A DNA stretch of 64,000 bases from Zygaena filipendulae (GCA_907165275.2 OU015661.1:7199501-7263500); one strand, 5' to 3'. Counted from the first letter of the stretch, positions 1 to 10,437 are shown. Numbers and translations are program-made. Notes: generated by a model from the sequence alone, not told the origin.

Positions 1-22
1 TGAAACCGTGGAGCACAGCTAG
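1..22 (+). mobile_element. Helitron-like (Lep1-type) 3' end, cut by window edge
   Basis: The first bases read TGAAACCGTGGAGCACAGCTAG followed by T in two overlapping parts: a hairpin remnant and then CAGCTAG. This is the 3' terminus of the repeat family found throughout the window. Only the end is visible. Confidence 0.6.
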
Positions 23-58
23 TAGTAGATATAATTTCGATATCTAATTTTCATTAGA

Positions 59-754
59 TTAATAATCTGATGTTTGATTTCGTTTATTAGTAAGGCGGTG
101 AATAATAGTAATTTAACAAAGTAGCTTTAACTCTGATTGTTCTCGTTTGAGTTGGTTGGTATAGTAGATGCAATAAAATTGTTTTGTTGTTACGAGTTCA
201 TAAAGTCATTGTAAAGACAATCAACGAAATACAAACCACTTGTACGTCATCTAGAACTTAGTTCAACTACAGATTATAGAATGTGTAACTATTAATTTTA
301 TAATGATATAAAATAAGATACCCACTTTGTAAAAATACGTTTTAAATTTATTTTTGGATTGAATACATTCTTTCGAATTGAAACAACCAATATCGCTTAT
401 TAAAAACAATGGTACCTACTGATTTCCGTGTCTTAATATTTAATTGTCTTCAATTATTAGATACGTAAATAAAGAAGAAAAGTTGGTTTGTTTATCTGGA
501 GTAGTCTTAAAAACTTCTAATTCCAAAAAATAACCAATTCCAAAAATTCATTCACTGACAGTAGGTATCGGGAGTATAATTCTAAACACAAAAACTATTT
601 TTACCCGACCGCGCGATGCAAAGGAGGGTAATGTCTTATAAGCCAGTATATTATGTATTAAGTATGTATATACCTACGAATTAACTACTTTGTTGAATTA
701 TTATTATTCACCGCCTTACTAATAGGTATACGAAAACAAACATCAGATCATTAA
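59..754. mobile_element. MITE with ~70-bp inverted repeats and TTAA duplication (piggyBac-like)
   Basis: About 70 bp starting at 63 recur inverted ending at 750 (shared core ATCTGATGTTTG, then AGTAAGGCGGTGAATAATA). TTAA flanks both ends (59-62 and 751-754), the target duplication used by piggyBac transposases. No transposase ORF lies inside, so this is a 688-bp non-autonomous element. The termini do not start CCC as in classical piggyBac, so the superfamily rests on the TTAA alone. Confidence 0.6.
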
Positions 755-1240
755 GACTCGCTTTCTTATGCATGTTTTGCACGGAAAGTTGCAAGAGAAT
801 TTAACAGCTGATAAAAAAGTTTATTGTTAGTAGCAATTCTATTTAACTACACTTATTTACACTTTGCTCATTCGCACCGCATCGCATGTCTCTCGGAGCT
901 CCCAACGTCAAGTCTGAAATAGAAGGAACGCTGCTTGAGTATATACTCTCGTGAGAACCTCATTATTCAGAAGCACGAGCCCTTTGTATGACGAAATAAG
1001 GTTCTTTAGTAAACCGCACATACATAATAATATACTTTCGTGATAACCATAGGTAAACGTACCGAAAAAACGAGGAATGTTTTTGGCGCTCGTGAGAAAA
1101 AAAATCTTTTATGTTGAAGCAAAATAATTATGTGTCTAGCTCGCCTCTTTTTTTTCATACAGGGTGGAGCTGCAAAAATATAATATGTTACTTACAAAAT
1201 GAGCATTGCGGAGGTTTCCAAATTAAGAATACGGCTTCTC
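755..1240. other. No recognisable feature
   Basis: AT-rich sequence with no convincing ORF, repeat terminus or RNA gene. Confidence 0.5.
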
Positions 1241-1380
1241 TCTACTTAATATAATTATTATAAGAGATAAGATTTGATTTCTGTTTCTTTGTTTTTAATA
1301 AACTCAAAAACTACTGAACAAATTCAACAAATTCATTCACTTATACCGGAATTCCCACTAAAACCGTGAGAAATGACTAG
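1241..1380 (+). mobile_element. Degenerate Helitron-like element
   Basis: It starts TCTACTTAATATAATTATTA, resembling the family head TCCTACTAATATTATAAA. It ends AAACCGTGAGAAATGACTAG followed by T, a decayed version of the hairpin plus CTAG terminus. Confidence 0.45.
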
Positions 1381-1720
1381 TACCTATACAATATAAGTAC
1401 ACGTGTATTTTCTTAAAATCGCTCTAAGTAGATAAGTACAATTTATTAACTAGATACATGAAATTGGCACAAAATTTCACAAGCTATACAACTGAGAAAG
1501 GATTTTCGGAAATTCGACTCCAAAGGGAGTGAAAACGGAGGTGGAAGTAGTAAGAACCATCAATTTTTTTTAGTATTTGGGTTCTTCAAATCAAATCAAA
1601 TCAAATGTGCTTTATTGCCCCAGAAGAGAAAATAAAAACTAAGACAGATAACAAGTAGAAAAGCAAGCAGCAGCAAGCAAGACATATAAGCAAGTTCTTC
1701 TTTTATATGTACATAGATAA
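1381..1720 (-). repeat. LINE 3' tail, (CAAAT)n type, minus strand
   Basis: At 1589-1612 a CAAAT repeat runs into GTGCTTTATTGCCCCAGAAG. The reverse complement (CTTCTGGGGCAATAAAG followed by ATTTG repeats) occurs again at 4505-4548 on the other strand. Two copies with the same tail and a short terminal microsatellite indicate the 3' end of a non-LTR retrotransposon. 1381-1568 holds nothing recognisable. Confidence 0.5.
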
Positions 1721-1917
1721 TAGTGATGTGCTAGATATTCGAACCTTTAAAGAATGTTTTTTGAAATATTAAAAAAATTTAATGGGAGGGAGAGTTCCCG
1801 AAGTAGTTTCGAAATTCACGCTGGTGATATCGCTATGAAATAGCCAGTTTCGAATGAAGAAACGCGTATTCCAGGGTTTTAGGGAACTCTACATCCTAAG
1901 GGTAATAAGGCACATAA

Positions 1918-2030
1918 TTCTAACATACTATATCATAAATGAGAATGAGAACAAAAGACATGAGGACTTTTTACCCCGGATATCCCGCGGGAACTCCAAA
2001 ATTACCCGTGAAATCGCGGAGAATAGCTAG
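1918..2030 (+). mobile_element. Helitron-like element, short copy
   Basis: It has the family head (TTCTAACATACTATATCATAA), the internal CCGCGGGAACTCCAAAATTA block, a decayed hairpin and the end AATAGCTAG before T. Confidence 0.55.
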
Positions 2031-2095
2031 TATACCTAATAGATAAATTCTAAATTTCATTGGTTTGGATTTTGTTTGTGATATTAGTACACATA

Positions 2096-2571
2096 CCGCC
2101 GCACTCATAGTCGACTTTAATGATTACTTAGTTAAGTATAGATTTTTAAAACAAAACTGCCGCAATCAGAGACGTTCAATAAATTAATTTTAATTGGCAT
2201 TTAATGAGATGTAACTAACCGCCGCACTCAGAGTCGACTTTAATGATTACTTAGTTAAGTATAGATTTTTAAAACAAATTGACGCATTCAGACAAGTTTA
2301 ATAAATTAATGTTAATTGGCATTTAACTAATTATGTTACATCTCATTAAATGCCAATTAACATTAATTTACTGAACGTCTCTGATTGCGGCAGTTTTGTT
2401 TTAAAAATCTATACTTAACTAAGTAATCATTAAAGTCGACTCTGAGTGCGGCCGTTAATTGGTTAAATGCCAATGAACATTAATTTATTAAACTTGTCTG
2501 ATTGCGGCAGTTTTGTTTTAAAAATCTATACTTAACTAAGTAATCATTAATGTCGACTCTGAGTGCGGCGG
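2096..2571. repeat. Four copies of a ~120-bp unit in interleaved inverted order
   Basis: Units 2096-2216 and 2219-2326 are direct. Units 2335-2453 and 2461-2571 are inverted. All share CCGCCGCACTC, GTCGACTTTAATGATTACTT and a TTAATTGGCATTTAA end. Diagnostic differences show that unit 3 is the inverse of unit 1 (CAGAGACGTT and GAGATGTAAC) and unit 4 the inverse of unit 2 (CAGACAAGTTTAA). The order is therefore A B A' B' rather than a simple palindrome. A fifth diverged unit is at 31336-31445. The block is probably derived from foldback or MITE DNA. Confidence 0.7.
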
Positions 2572-2612
2572 TTAATCTTTCAACTAAATCTACATTTAAT
2601 CTTTGTTTTATA

Positions 2613-2890
2613 CAACGTGTTAATGAATTAACCAAAAACTTGATACAACCCATTTAAAAAATAAACAATAATGTGACTTAAATAAAAATTATGTCGAAAA
2701 AATTAATAGTCTAAAAGTTATTCACAATTAATTTAGAGGTGACCTATCTACGAAATTTCAAGCGCTACGCCCGCGCCTACGTGTCAACGCCGATTCGATT
2801 TTTTTTGCTACGAGCGGCGTACGCGCCCAATATTATGTTATAAATCATTAAGACATGGGCTAGTAAAAATGAAAAATATAAACTGTATTA
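2613..2890 (+). mobile_element. Inverted-repeat element, copy A (right end lost)
   Basis: It begins CAACGTGTTAATGAATTAAC, the same terminus seen inverted at the right end of copy B (28762-29407). It continues through AAAAAATAAACAATAAT, TTATGTCGAAAAA, CTACGCCCGCGCCTAC and GGCGTACGCGCC, all shared with copy B. It lacks the insertion present in copy B. Similarity fades near 2890 and no right inverted repeat is seen. Confidence 0.6.
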
Positions 2891-4369
2891 AAATATTTTT
2901 TATGTGAAGGTAGATATTTCAGTGTTCCATAAATGATGTTGAATAATAAAAGAATATTCATCACCAAACAGTCATCAAAAGAAAATTACGCTGAAAACTC
3001 TAGTGACAGAAATGAAATTTTCATTAATAGAAACCGAGATCAAAAGCATCACAATAGCGAAGTTTCATGTCTATCAAGTTGTACCAGCAGCTGCTCCGTA
3101 GCGGCTAAACGGAAATACCTTGACGTAATAACAATGAGTAGAACAACATTCTAGCTCCGAAGCAGAGAATTGAGTTGAGACGAAACAATGGAACACTCGA
3201 CGCGATGCATGCAAGCCGAGGGCGCAACTCGCTAAATCATTTAAACCGCTAAGCATTCCTGAAAGTACCTTTTTGAGCTTTCATACCTGTTACACCGTTA
3301 TTAAATTTTGCAATGCGTGTGTTTGCTAGCATTTACCCGTAAACAGAACGGGATTCTTGGCAATTATGCCAGCTCTAAATTGAGATTTCTAAATTTAAGT
3401 GAACAACGGCTCCTACAGACTGTTGCCACTGTGTGTATGTACATAGTTTATAGTGTATTTAGAAATATAATATTTCAATCTCCTAAAAAGGTTTAGTATG
3501 TTAGCAGGTTTTAATTAAATCTTAAATTATTTTAAGTGAAGCTTTTGTTTATAATTAAATTTCCACTGACATATTTTAAGGAAATTTTTTAATGAAAGAA
3601 CACTTGAACCTTTGTCATCGGAAGCCACTGTTGGGCCATATTGCTAACGAATTTTAATTTAAATGCCTCTTTTGAGACGATATCTTAATTGAAAAGTTTT
3701 CATCTGACAGTTCTGAGCTCTGCAGATAGAGGCGAGATACGGAACAAAGAATAAAGCTTATTTAAAACTGCACCACTATACTCGTTGAGGGGAAATGTTA
3801 AGGAATTTTTCTGGATATAAATAAAATTTATCCGAAAACAGCAATTTTTACTCTCCCGCTGTTTGTTCATAACCATCACAATTTTCTGTTACAACTTTTC
3901 CAATTTCGTATAGCTTAATAAAAATCAACGAGGCAATTTTTAGCCACAAACCAATAGGATTTTAGTTTGGCATACTTTTATTGTTTCAGTTACTAGAAAT
4001 ATCCTTTATTCTCTAATGAGAAAATTTTATATTAGTACCTATCTAAATACCTATTATGGGGAAGTAGGTATATAGGAAATACAATGTTCTTAATGGAAAG
4101 GTCCATTACAAAGACGGTTTGGTTTATTTATGAATAAGTAGGTATACGAACATTTCAAAGGCACTATTTAACTCTAAGTGGCTATCCACAGTAATTATGA
4201 TTAATGTATGTAGTGTGAAATATCGATTTCTTATATGTATATTATATCACCTATTGTTACTTGTATGTACGTATGGTATATGTATGTATATAAAGTTGTA
4301 TTATATTTAGGAAATCTATGTATTAGTGTTGTATTATCCTTATATAGTAGGTATATAGCTAGGTATTAC
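2891..4369. other. No recognisable feature
   Basis: A 73-codon open frame (2933-3154, plus) has a plausible ATG but no splice site, domain or codon signal that I can support. The rest is AT-rich without repeat termini. Confidence 0.4.
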
Positions 4370-4548
4370 GTTGTGCACCCTGCAGCACCCGCTTCTCGTT
4401 TCTATTTACAGCTCTCTATCACCTTAAGGTTGCCTTGAAAAATTGCCTAATAATAAGGCCACCTTTTCCTCTATATTTACTTTTTAACTGTCTTACTTTT
4501 TATTTTCACTTCTGGGGCAATAAAGCATATTTGATTTGATTTGATTTA
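4370..4548 (+). repeat. LINE 3' end with (GATTT)n tail
   Basis: It contains CACCTTAAGGTTGCCTTG, then AATAATAAGGCCACCTTTT, then CTTCTGGGGCAATAAAG and a terminal ATTTG/GATTT microsatellite. The same order appears on the minus strand at 7790-7900 (5' part) and 1589-1640 (3' part). This matches the 3' untranslated end of a lepidopteran non-LTR retrotransposon. No coding part remains. Confidence 0.55.
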
Positions 4549-4713
4549 AACATTTCATCACGAGAAGATTGCATAGCAAAATCATTATTGTGGCAAAATC
4601 AATATTTGGTTATTATAAAATTTAACATGTCATCAAAGTTGACTGTGCGAAACATATTGACAATTATATCTTCCCAAGCGGTCTTGAAATCATATCGAGT
4701 TATCCTACTAATA

Positions 4714-5297
4714 AAGGGTCTTTCAATAAGGACGGGTCGATTTTGACATGAAATAAAAAAGGCCGTGTGTGAGATTTTAACGATTTTTTTTTTTATTTGA
4801 AAGAGCTATATATGCCATTATGTGTGGAAAATCACATCGTTTAAATGTCCGCCGCGGCTTCTCACGGTGGCACGAATTCGAGTTGTCCAATGTTCAACAA
4901 CTCTGCCGCATAGTTCGGGTTGAATTTCAGCGATAGCCTGAGCTATGTTGACTTTAAGGGCATCGGTCGATTGTGGCTTATTGGTATAGACCTGCGACTT
5001 AAGAAAACCCCACAAAAAAAAGTCTAAAGGTGATAAGTCGCAGGATCTCGGTGGCCAATTCACGTCACCTCTCCTCGTCTGCCGTAAAATGGGCGCAATG
5101 CACGTAACGTTTGCACTAACGAACACTCATTTTGGTAATACATTTTTAACATTTGGACGTGTTGCTCAACCGTGTAACTTGCCATGGTGATTTGGCATTA
5201 CTAACTGAATAAAAAAATATAGGTTAGAAAGACGACGTTAAAACAACATGGCCGCCACAGGCTGCCAACATCGACCCGTCCCTATTGAAAGACCCTT
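4714..5297 (-). mobile_element. Tc1/mariner element, internally deleted
   Basis: Terminal inverted repeats of about 28 bp (AAGGGTCTTTCAATA..., one mismatch) are flanked by TA at 4712-4713 and 5298-5299, the Tc1/mariner target duplication. At 584 bp it is less than half an autonomous element. It encodes only the two ends of a transposase on the minus strand, so it cannot move unaided. Confidence 0.8.
4818..5185 (-). pseudogene. Mariner-family transposase, N- and C-termini joined by a deletion
   Basis: From an ATG at 5185 a 41-codon frame (stop 5060-5062) reads like a transposase N-terminus (YTVEQ..., then LRALRPFYGRRG). Around 5070-5080 the sequence jumps, in a shifted frame, to the C-terminus, which contains the WPPRSCDLSPLDFFLWG motif. 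The Asp in 'CDLSP' corresponds to the third catalytic acidic residue of mariner enzymes. The middle of the protein, with the first two catalytic residues, is missing, and full-length enzymes are roughly 340-350 residues. The product cannot be active. Assignment to IS630/Tc1/mariner is firm; the subfamily is not determined. Confidence 0.75.
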
Positions 5298-5511
5298 TAT
5301 TATAAATGTGCAAGTGTGGATGTTTGGATGTTTAGATGTTTGGATGTTTGGATATTTGTTACTCAATCACGCAAAAACGGCTGAACGGATTTGGATTAAA
5401 TTTGGCATGCACGTTGTCAGGGGTACAGAGAAGAACACAGGGTTCTTTTTATCCCGGAATTCCCGCGAGAACTCCAAAATTACCGCGGATAAAACCGCTC
5501 GGCACAGCTAG

Positions 5512-5983
5512 TTAATAATAATTTGCGATCTCTTCCAGATAATCTTTTTCTCAATAGATACCTATTTTTCAAAGAATTTATTCTTTTATGTAATATGTAT
5601 GTATATCAAGATAAATTCCACTCTTTTAGCTTTTGTAAATCTATTCTGCAATATTCTTACATTGCTACGATACTTTAAAGCTGTATTTTAAATTGTAGTT
5701 TACTTTAAACCTATACATTTCTTAAGAACGTTCTTTTACAGCAAAACATCTTTAGAACTACATTTTCTTAAGAAATTCTATTATAATATTGAAATACTGG
5801 CAATAAACTGCCTTTCTTTGTGAATATTGCTGGCTATAGTGCAGCGCCGTAGTAGGTGGATGGATATCCACAGATATAACGAGGATTCGTTACTCCTTTG
5901 TGATAAATGAAGTAAAAGTATGCTAAAAAATAACATTGCGCGGTAATAGGGATGTTGACTACTATTGAAAATCAAAATTCTAA
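5512..5983. other. No recognisable feature
   Basis: AT-rich sequence. The open frame at 5781-6071 (minus) overlaps a MITE and is fortuitous. Confidence 0.5.
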
Positions 5984-6244
5984 TTAGTCCGTCAGTTAGA
6001 AAATAAAAAAACAATTGACACGTATTTTTTTCTTTATTAAATAAATTAAAATATACAGAGATAAAGCGCATTAAAGTTTAGGATGAGGAGGTCGTGACGT
6101 CACTAACCGCAAAACCGCCATACAAACTGTCAGAATAGTGACGTCATGCGAAATTTCAACTCAATATATCGCCGTATTTTTTGATTACGTAAAAAAAGAA
6201 AAAATACGTGTCCAATATTTTTTAATAATCTACACGACGGACTA
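5984..6244. mobile_element. MITE with ATTAGTCCGTC inverted repeats and TGACGTCA sites, copy 1
   Basis: The left end TTAGTCCGTCAGTTAGAAAA and the right end (reverse complement TTAGTCCGTCGTGTAGATTA) form about 45 bp of imperfect inverted repeat, both running into ACACGTATTTTT. The centre holds GTGACGTCAC and GTGACGTCAT. A second copy with the same ends and centre is at 12379-12651. Confidence 0.65.
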
Positions 6245-6282
6245 AAAAATAAAAATTAGTCAACATGCCCATTATTTAATTA

Positions 6283-6475
6283 CTAGCTGTGCCCCGTGGT
6301 TTCACCAGCGGTAATTTCAGAGTCAGCGCGGGAATTCCAGGATAAAAAGTACCCTATGTCCTTCTTTGTACCCCTGACAATGTGCATGCCAAATTTCATC
6401 CAAATCCGTTCAGCCGTTTGTGCGTGTTTGAGTAACAAACACCCAAACATCCACACTTTCACATTTATAATACTA
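6283..6475 (-). mobile_element. Helitron-like element, minus strand
   Basis: Reads inward from CTAGCTGTGCCCCGTGG (inverse of the 3' end) through CCCTGACAATGTGCATGCC to ACATTTATAATACTAA (inverse of the head). It abuts a second copy at 6477. Confidence 0.65.
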
Positions 6476-6476
6476 A

Positions 6477-6775
6477 CTAGCTGTCTCCCGCGATTTCATC
6501 CGCGGTAATTTCGGAGTCCCCGCGGGAATTCCGGGAAAAAGTACTCTGTCCTTCTTTGTACCCTTGACAGTAGCTTACGGTGATTAGCTGTTCCCCGCAT
6601 TAATTCCGGAGTTCCCGCGGGAATTCCGGGATAAAAACTATCCTATCTTTTAAGTTGGGCCAAATACAACATAGTGACCAAATTTCATCACGATCAATTC
6701 AGTAGTTTCGGAGTCCATCGCGGAAAAACAACGTGATACGTGATTTATATATATTAAGATTAGGATGAACAGATT
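6477..6775 (-). mobile_element. Two further Helitron-like copies in head-to-tail series
   Basis: A second terminus CTAGCTGTCTCCCGCG starts at 6477. A third, TTAGCTGTTCCCCGC, starts near 6584 and ends at the TGATTTATATATATTAAGAT head variant near 6765. That head variant also occurs at 51680-51830. Together with 6283-6475 they form a three-member tandem in one orientation. Confidence 0.55.
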
Positions 6776-7789
6776 ATATCACCTTATCTTATTTGTCTAA
6801 TTCGGTAACAATTGCCGAGTATTTTTGATGCGAAAAAAGCGCAGCGCAGCATAAATTGTGGAGGCACATATTTCTCGTTGCTCGGGTTACATTTCTAATT
6901 TTAACGCGCAGGACCGAATTTATGACCGGTACATGTGTTGCCATATAGAGAAGTGGAATAATAACGTTCTGCGTTATGCGGCAAACATGCAAAATTTGTT
7001 GGCTTAATAGATATTGCCGAATTTTATTTACCTTTACCTAAATCGAAATATAAATCGATCACAACCGCCTCATTCTGTATTGTTAAACGTTTTAATCATG
7101 ACATTTCGATATACACCTAAAGTATATTTTTTATATTATTATGGTTTTAGTTTTTTTACAGTTTATTGGTGACGGAACGTGCAACTTAGTCTAATGCGTT
7201 AAAAGGAACAAAAAAAAATTGTAATATCACGGTCGATTGTCAAATAAAGAAGAAGAGAAATTTCGCTCCAAATAAAAAAGAACGTTTTTTTAATTTTGTT
7301 AATGAGATAGATATGTATGAACCTGAAAAATTCATAACATTCCTGGATATCTACAACAATTATTATGTTATTTAAAGTTCCTTTTAAATTATACCACACA
7401 TACCTATACGTTGGTTTAACGGTTAGCGGATGCCCGGCTATACACTAGCCTCTTAGCCTTAGTTGACACTTGACAATCTATGATGCTTATCGCTATAGAA
7501 AACTAAGCAACGTATGATCATGCCACGTGGTCTTGAAGAATTGGACTTTTCATTTTATAGATGCGTTGAGTCGTGATGAACAGCATCAAGCTACAAGCAA
7601 ACGAAGCCCGACAAATTAATAAGTAGATATACCTAGAGCCATTGTGTTTTTTTTCTCCATTCGACGTCCATTTAAATACTGGCTGAAGAAATTTTGAAAC
7701 AACAATTCGGAACAAGTACCAACAAAATGCGTGAACGTATAATTTGTTCGTGTGTATAATATTTTCAAATACAAATATTTGCCCCAAAA
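6776..7789. other. No recognisable feature
   Basis: AT-rich sequence; the open frames here are short and unsupported. Confidence 0.5.
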
Positions 7790-7900
7790 ATTCTAGAAAT
7801 AATAAGAAAAGACAGAGCAAAGTTAAACGGTAAACCTTAAGATAAGATGACTGTAGGTAGAAACAAGAAGCGGGTGGTGAATGCACAGTTTAATGGATGC
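7790..7900 (-). repeat. LINE 3' end fragment, minus strand
   Basis: The reverse complement reads CACCACCCGCTTCTTGTTTC, then CTACAG...TCTTATCTTAAGGTTTACC, matching 4385-4440 on the plus strand. Confidence 0.45.
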
Positions 7901-8026
7901 ATAGGTATATTTAAATTCGTGGAATTCTTAAATACTTACAACTTTTTATTAGGTAAGTATTAAATAAATCTTTAATAAAATTTAAACATTGTTTTACTGG
8001 TAAGCCACTATCACTCAGTAACATAG

Positions 8027-8165
8027 GAAATTTTTTAGGGTTCCTTACCCAAAGGGTAACGAGACCCCTCGACGGGACGGGACCACGGGTAACACTTGGG
8101 CTCATATGTGTGAAATTTCGGACTCCCTCGGGATCTCTGCTAGGATAAAAAAGTAACCTTTGTCG
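8027..8165 (-). repeat. Fragment ending in the ACCCTTTGGGT / GGAACCCTAAAAA motif
   Basis: The reverse complement of 8031-8070 gives TACCCTTTGGGTAAGGAACC followed by CTAAAAA. The same end occurs at 19878-19911 on the plus strand. It is a widespread lepidopteran dispersed-repeat terminus. A small Helitron-like fragment follows (8110-8165). Confidence 0.4.
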
Positions 8166-8277
8166 CTTCTTGGCCCTCCGACAACTCCTGAGCAATAAAT
8201 TACGTCGATCCGAAGTCGAAGTGTGTATGTATATATACTTTTGCATTTATATTTTCGAGTTTAGTTTTAAATTATTA

Positions 8278-8576
8278 CTCGCTGTGCCCCGTGGTTTCAC
8301 CCGCGTGAGTTTCGGGATTCCCGCAGGAACTCCAATGCAGTCTAATTCACTCCTTATATCAACAGCTAATTAGCAGTGAAAGTCCCGTCAATATCGGTCC
8401 AACCGTTTCAGAGATTCACCCGCTTGCGTTTCGGAATTCCGGCAGGAACTCCAAACTTCTTTAATTTTAACCTTTTCCTGACAATAACGAACAAAAAAAA
8501 ATTATCCAATATGGTGCAATCGTTTGGAAGTTATGCGCTTAGCAACACATTTGGCGATTCATTTCTATTATATAGA
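8278..8576 (-). mobile_element. Helitron-like element, 299 bp
   Basis: It reads from CTCGCTGTGCCCCGTGG, a point variant of the CTAG terminus, to ATTATATAGA (inverse of a TCTATATAAT head). It matches the 299-bp element at 24238-24536 along its length, including CAACACATTTGGCGATTCAT. Confidence 0.65.
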
Positions 8577-8796
8577 CTAGCTGTCGCGCGCGGTTTCACC
8601 CGCGATAATTTTGGAATTGTTCCATACAAACTTTTCAACCCTTTTTCATCTCCTTAGGGGTTGAATTTTCAAAAATCCATTCTTATCGGATGCCTACGTC
8701 ATACAAAGAACACACCTTCCAAGTTTCAGGTCTCTACGAACAGCGGTTTAGGCTGTGGGTTGATCCATTCAGGACAAAGGATTTTATATAAATAGA
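8577..8796 (-). mobile_element. Helitron-like element abutting the previous one
   Basis: It starts CTAGCTGTCGCGCGCGG immediately after the preceding copy with no intervening base. It ends TTTATATAAATAGA (inverse of a TCTATTTATATAAAATCC head). This subfamily (TTTGTCCTGAATG, CACACCTTCCAAGTTTCAGG) is also at 28020-28286, 35354-35641 and 40481-40716. Confidence 0.65.
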
Positions 8797-9494
8797 TAGA
8801 AGATAGATTCTTGAGAAACATTGTGTGTGCTTGAGTGTTTACAAAATAGATGTTCACGATGACTTTTTTTAAGTTAGAACCCAAAATACGACTATTACAG
8901 AATCTCTCGAAAAAATGTAGTTCATGAAGGAATTGTGAATTTCACACTTAACGAATAATTGGTTATAAATAAATAATACGGACACAATTACGTCTACTCT
9001 ATAGAAACCATAAATAACCATAAATATGAGACAATCCTTAGTTAGGTATGAATGATTAAAACTAATAATGGAATGTTACTTCCATTATTCATTATATCAT
9101 CAACATTTCGATTAAAGAGGAAAAATATACGTAAACATGTTAGTAAATATTACAGTATCTTGAGTCGGCATTTCACAAGGACTGAATTTATTATTTGATA
9201 GATATCGCGATACGACGGCCTATGGAGCGAGTGATTAAATTTAGCAAAAGCAACTGATGCCTCGAGGACGAAGCAAATTTGTCATCCGCAGCGGGCTTTG
9301 TCTCATTGAAGTAATATTGCGATTCAATTAATGATACCGATATTTCACTGTCATCCCATTATCCAAATAATTCTTAACGTCTGAATTTCGCTTTGATTTT
9401 ATATCTTGGCTCTTTCAAGTATTTCTCACGTTGTCCGACGTCATTTGTGTTTGTTCTTTGCCGTAGACATCTTGGTGTTTGAAATATAAATTAT
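8797..9494. other. No recognisable feature
   Basis: AT-rich sequence without repeat termini or supportable ORFs. Confidence 0.5.
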
Positions 9495-10034
9495 GTTTTG
9501 TACGAGGCGTAATTTAAAATGAGGGACTTATTCAAGCCTACGATAAATTATTATACTCTTATTTAACTACTAGCTGTTCCCCGCGGCTTCAATCGCGTTA
9601 ATTTCGGAGTTCCCACAGGAATTTCGAATTCGTAGCAAGGATTTGCAGCCTACTCAGTGAAAGAATTTTTGAAATCGGTACAGTGGTTTTTGAGTTAAAT
9701 TGTAACAAACAAACAAACAAACAGAAAATGAAATCTTTCCTCTTTATAAAAGTAGTGTAGATTAAAAATATACTTAAAAAAGCACTGATGTGAGTAAATG
9801 ATATGCGTATACTTTTACATTGGATTCGTCGACGCGTCAGCGCCAGGTCAAGGGAAAGGTGCGCTGAAAGATCCGTCATTGCGTCTGCAACTTGCACACT
9901 CAATTTTCAATAATAATATTTCTGTATGGATTAATACGTCGGAAATTAACTGAAAATTTTTTATTTTGATATTTGAGACGCAAATCGAATACTAAGGTTT
10001 TTTGAATACGTCCCTCATTTTACCTTACACCCTG
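9495..10034. mobile_element. Inverted-repeat element split by a Helitron-like insertion
   Basis: The left end GGCGTAATTTAAAATGAGGG pairs with the inverse of the right end CCCTCATTTTACCTTACACC. The right part (GTCAGCG..., ATATTTGAGACG, then ACACCCTG) recurs at 44370-44522. A Helitron-like copy lies inside at 9570-9761. The open frame at 9598-9903 (minus) spans both repeats and is not a gene. Confidence 0.5.
9570..9761 (-). mobile_element. Helitron-like element, 192 bp, nested
   Basis: Runs from CTAGCTGTTCCCCGCGG to AAAGTAGTGTAGA equivalents (inverse of the head TCTACACTACTTTTATAAAG). Flanks are A on the left and T on the right, consistent with A|T insertion. The CCTCTTTATA block is shared with 34241-34443. 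Confidence 0.65.
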
Positions 10035-10437
10035 TTGGTATATGTACCTAATTAACTATACAAATGACTTAGGTACTACGAAAACTTAGATTAGATATAG
10101 CTATAAAATAACTATAATTACTTCATTTTATCAAAGTTAAGAGCAGCCATCATTGTTAATTGTGCGTATATTGTTTTAAATAAGCAAATAACAGTTATCC
10201 GCTTAATTACTTATTTATTTATTACAGTCAACAGAATTTTACAAAATAATTATTATTTATATTAGAAAATTTCGTAAACAACCTGTTTAATTATAAATAA
10301 TCAGTTAATATCTATAGAAGTGATAAACATGTTATAGAATGCTGTTGCATTGCTACACCAACACTCAATATTTAGACAAATAAATTGATGACAGAATAAT
10401 AACGTCTTGTTGTCCAAAAGCAAATACGGGTTATTTA
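10035..10437. other. No recognisable feature
   Basis: AT-rich, no signals. Confidence 0.5.

Larger units (their letters stand above)
4703..5511 (+). mobile_element. Helitron-like element interrupted by a mariner remnant
   Basis: It starts TCCTACTAA preceded by A and ends CACAGCTAG followed by T, the A|T insertion preference of Helitrons. After the head it carries a GGATGTTTGGATGTTTAGAT minisatellite and then the conserved GTTGTCAGGGGTACAGAGAA block. A mariner-type element occupies 4714-5297. Removing it and one TA restores the family head TCCTACTAATATTATAAATG exactly. Confidence 0.75.

Noticed and set aside
2933..3154. 73-codon open frame with an ATG-ATG start
   Set aside because: No domain, splice signal or codon pattern; chance frames of this size are expected in 64 kb.
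5781..6071. 96-codon minus-strand frame
   Set aside because: Overlaps the MITE at 5984-6244 and continues into AT-rich sequence; no protein-like pattern.
9598..9903. 101-codon minus frame with a coding-like start
   Set aside because: It spans a Helitron-like copy and an inverted-repeat element whose other copy at 44370-44522 does not keep the frame.
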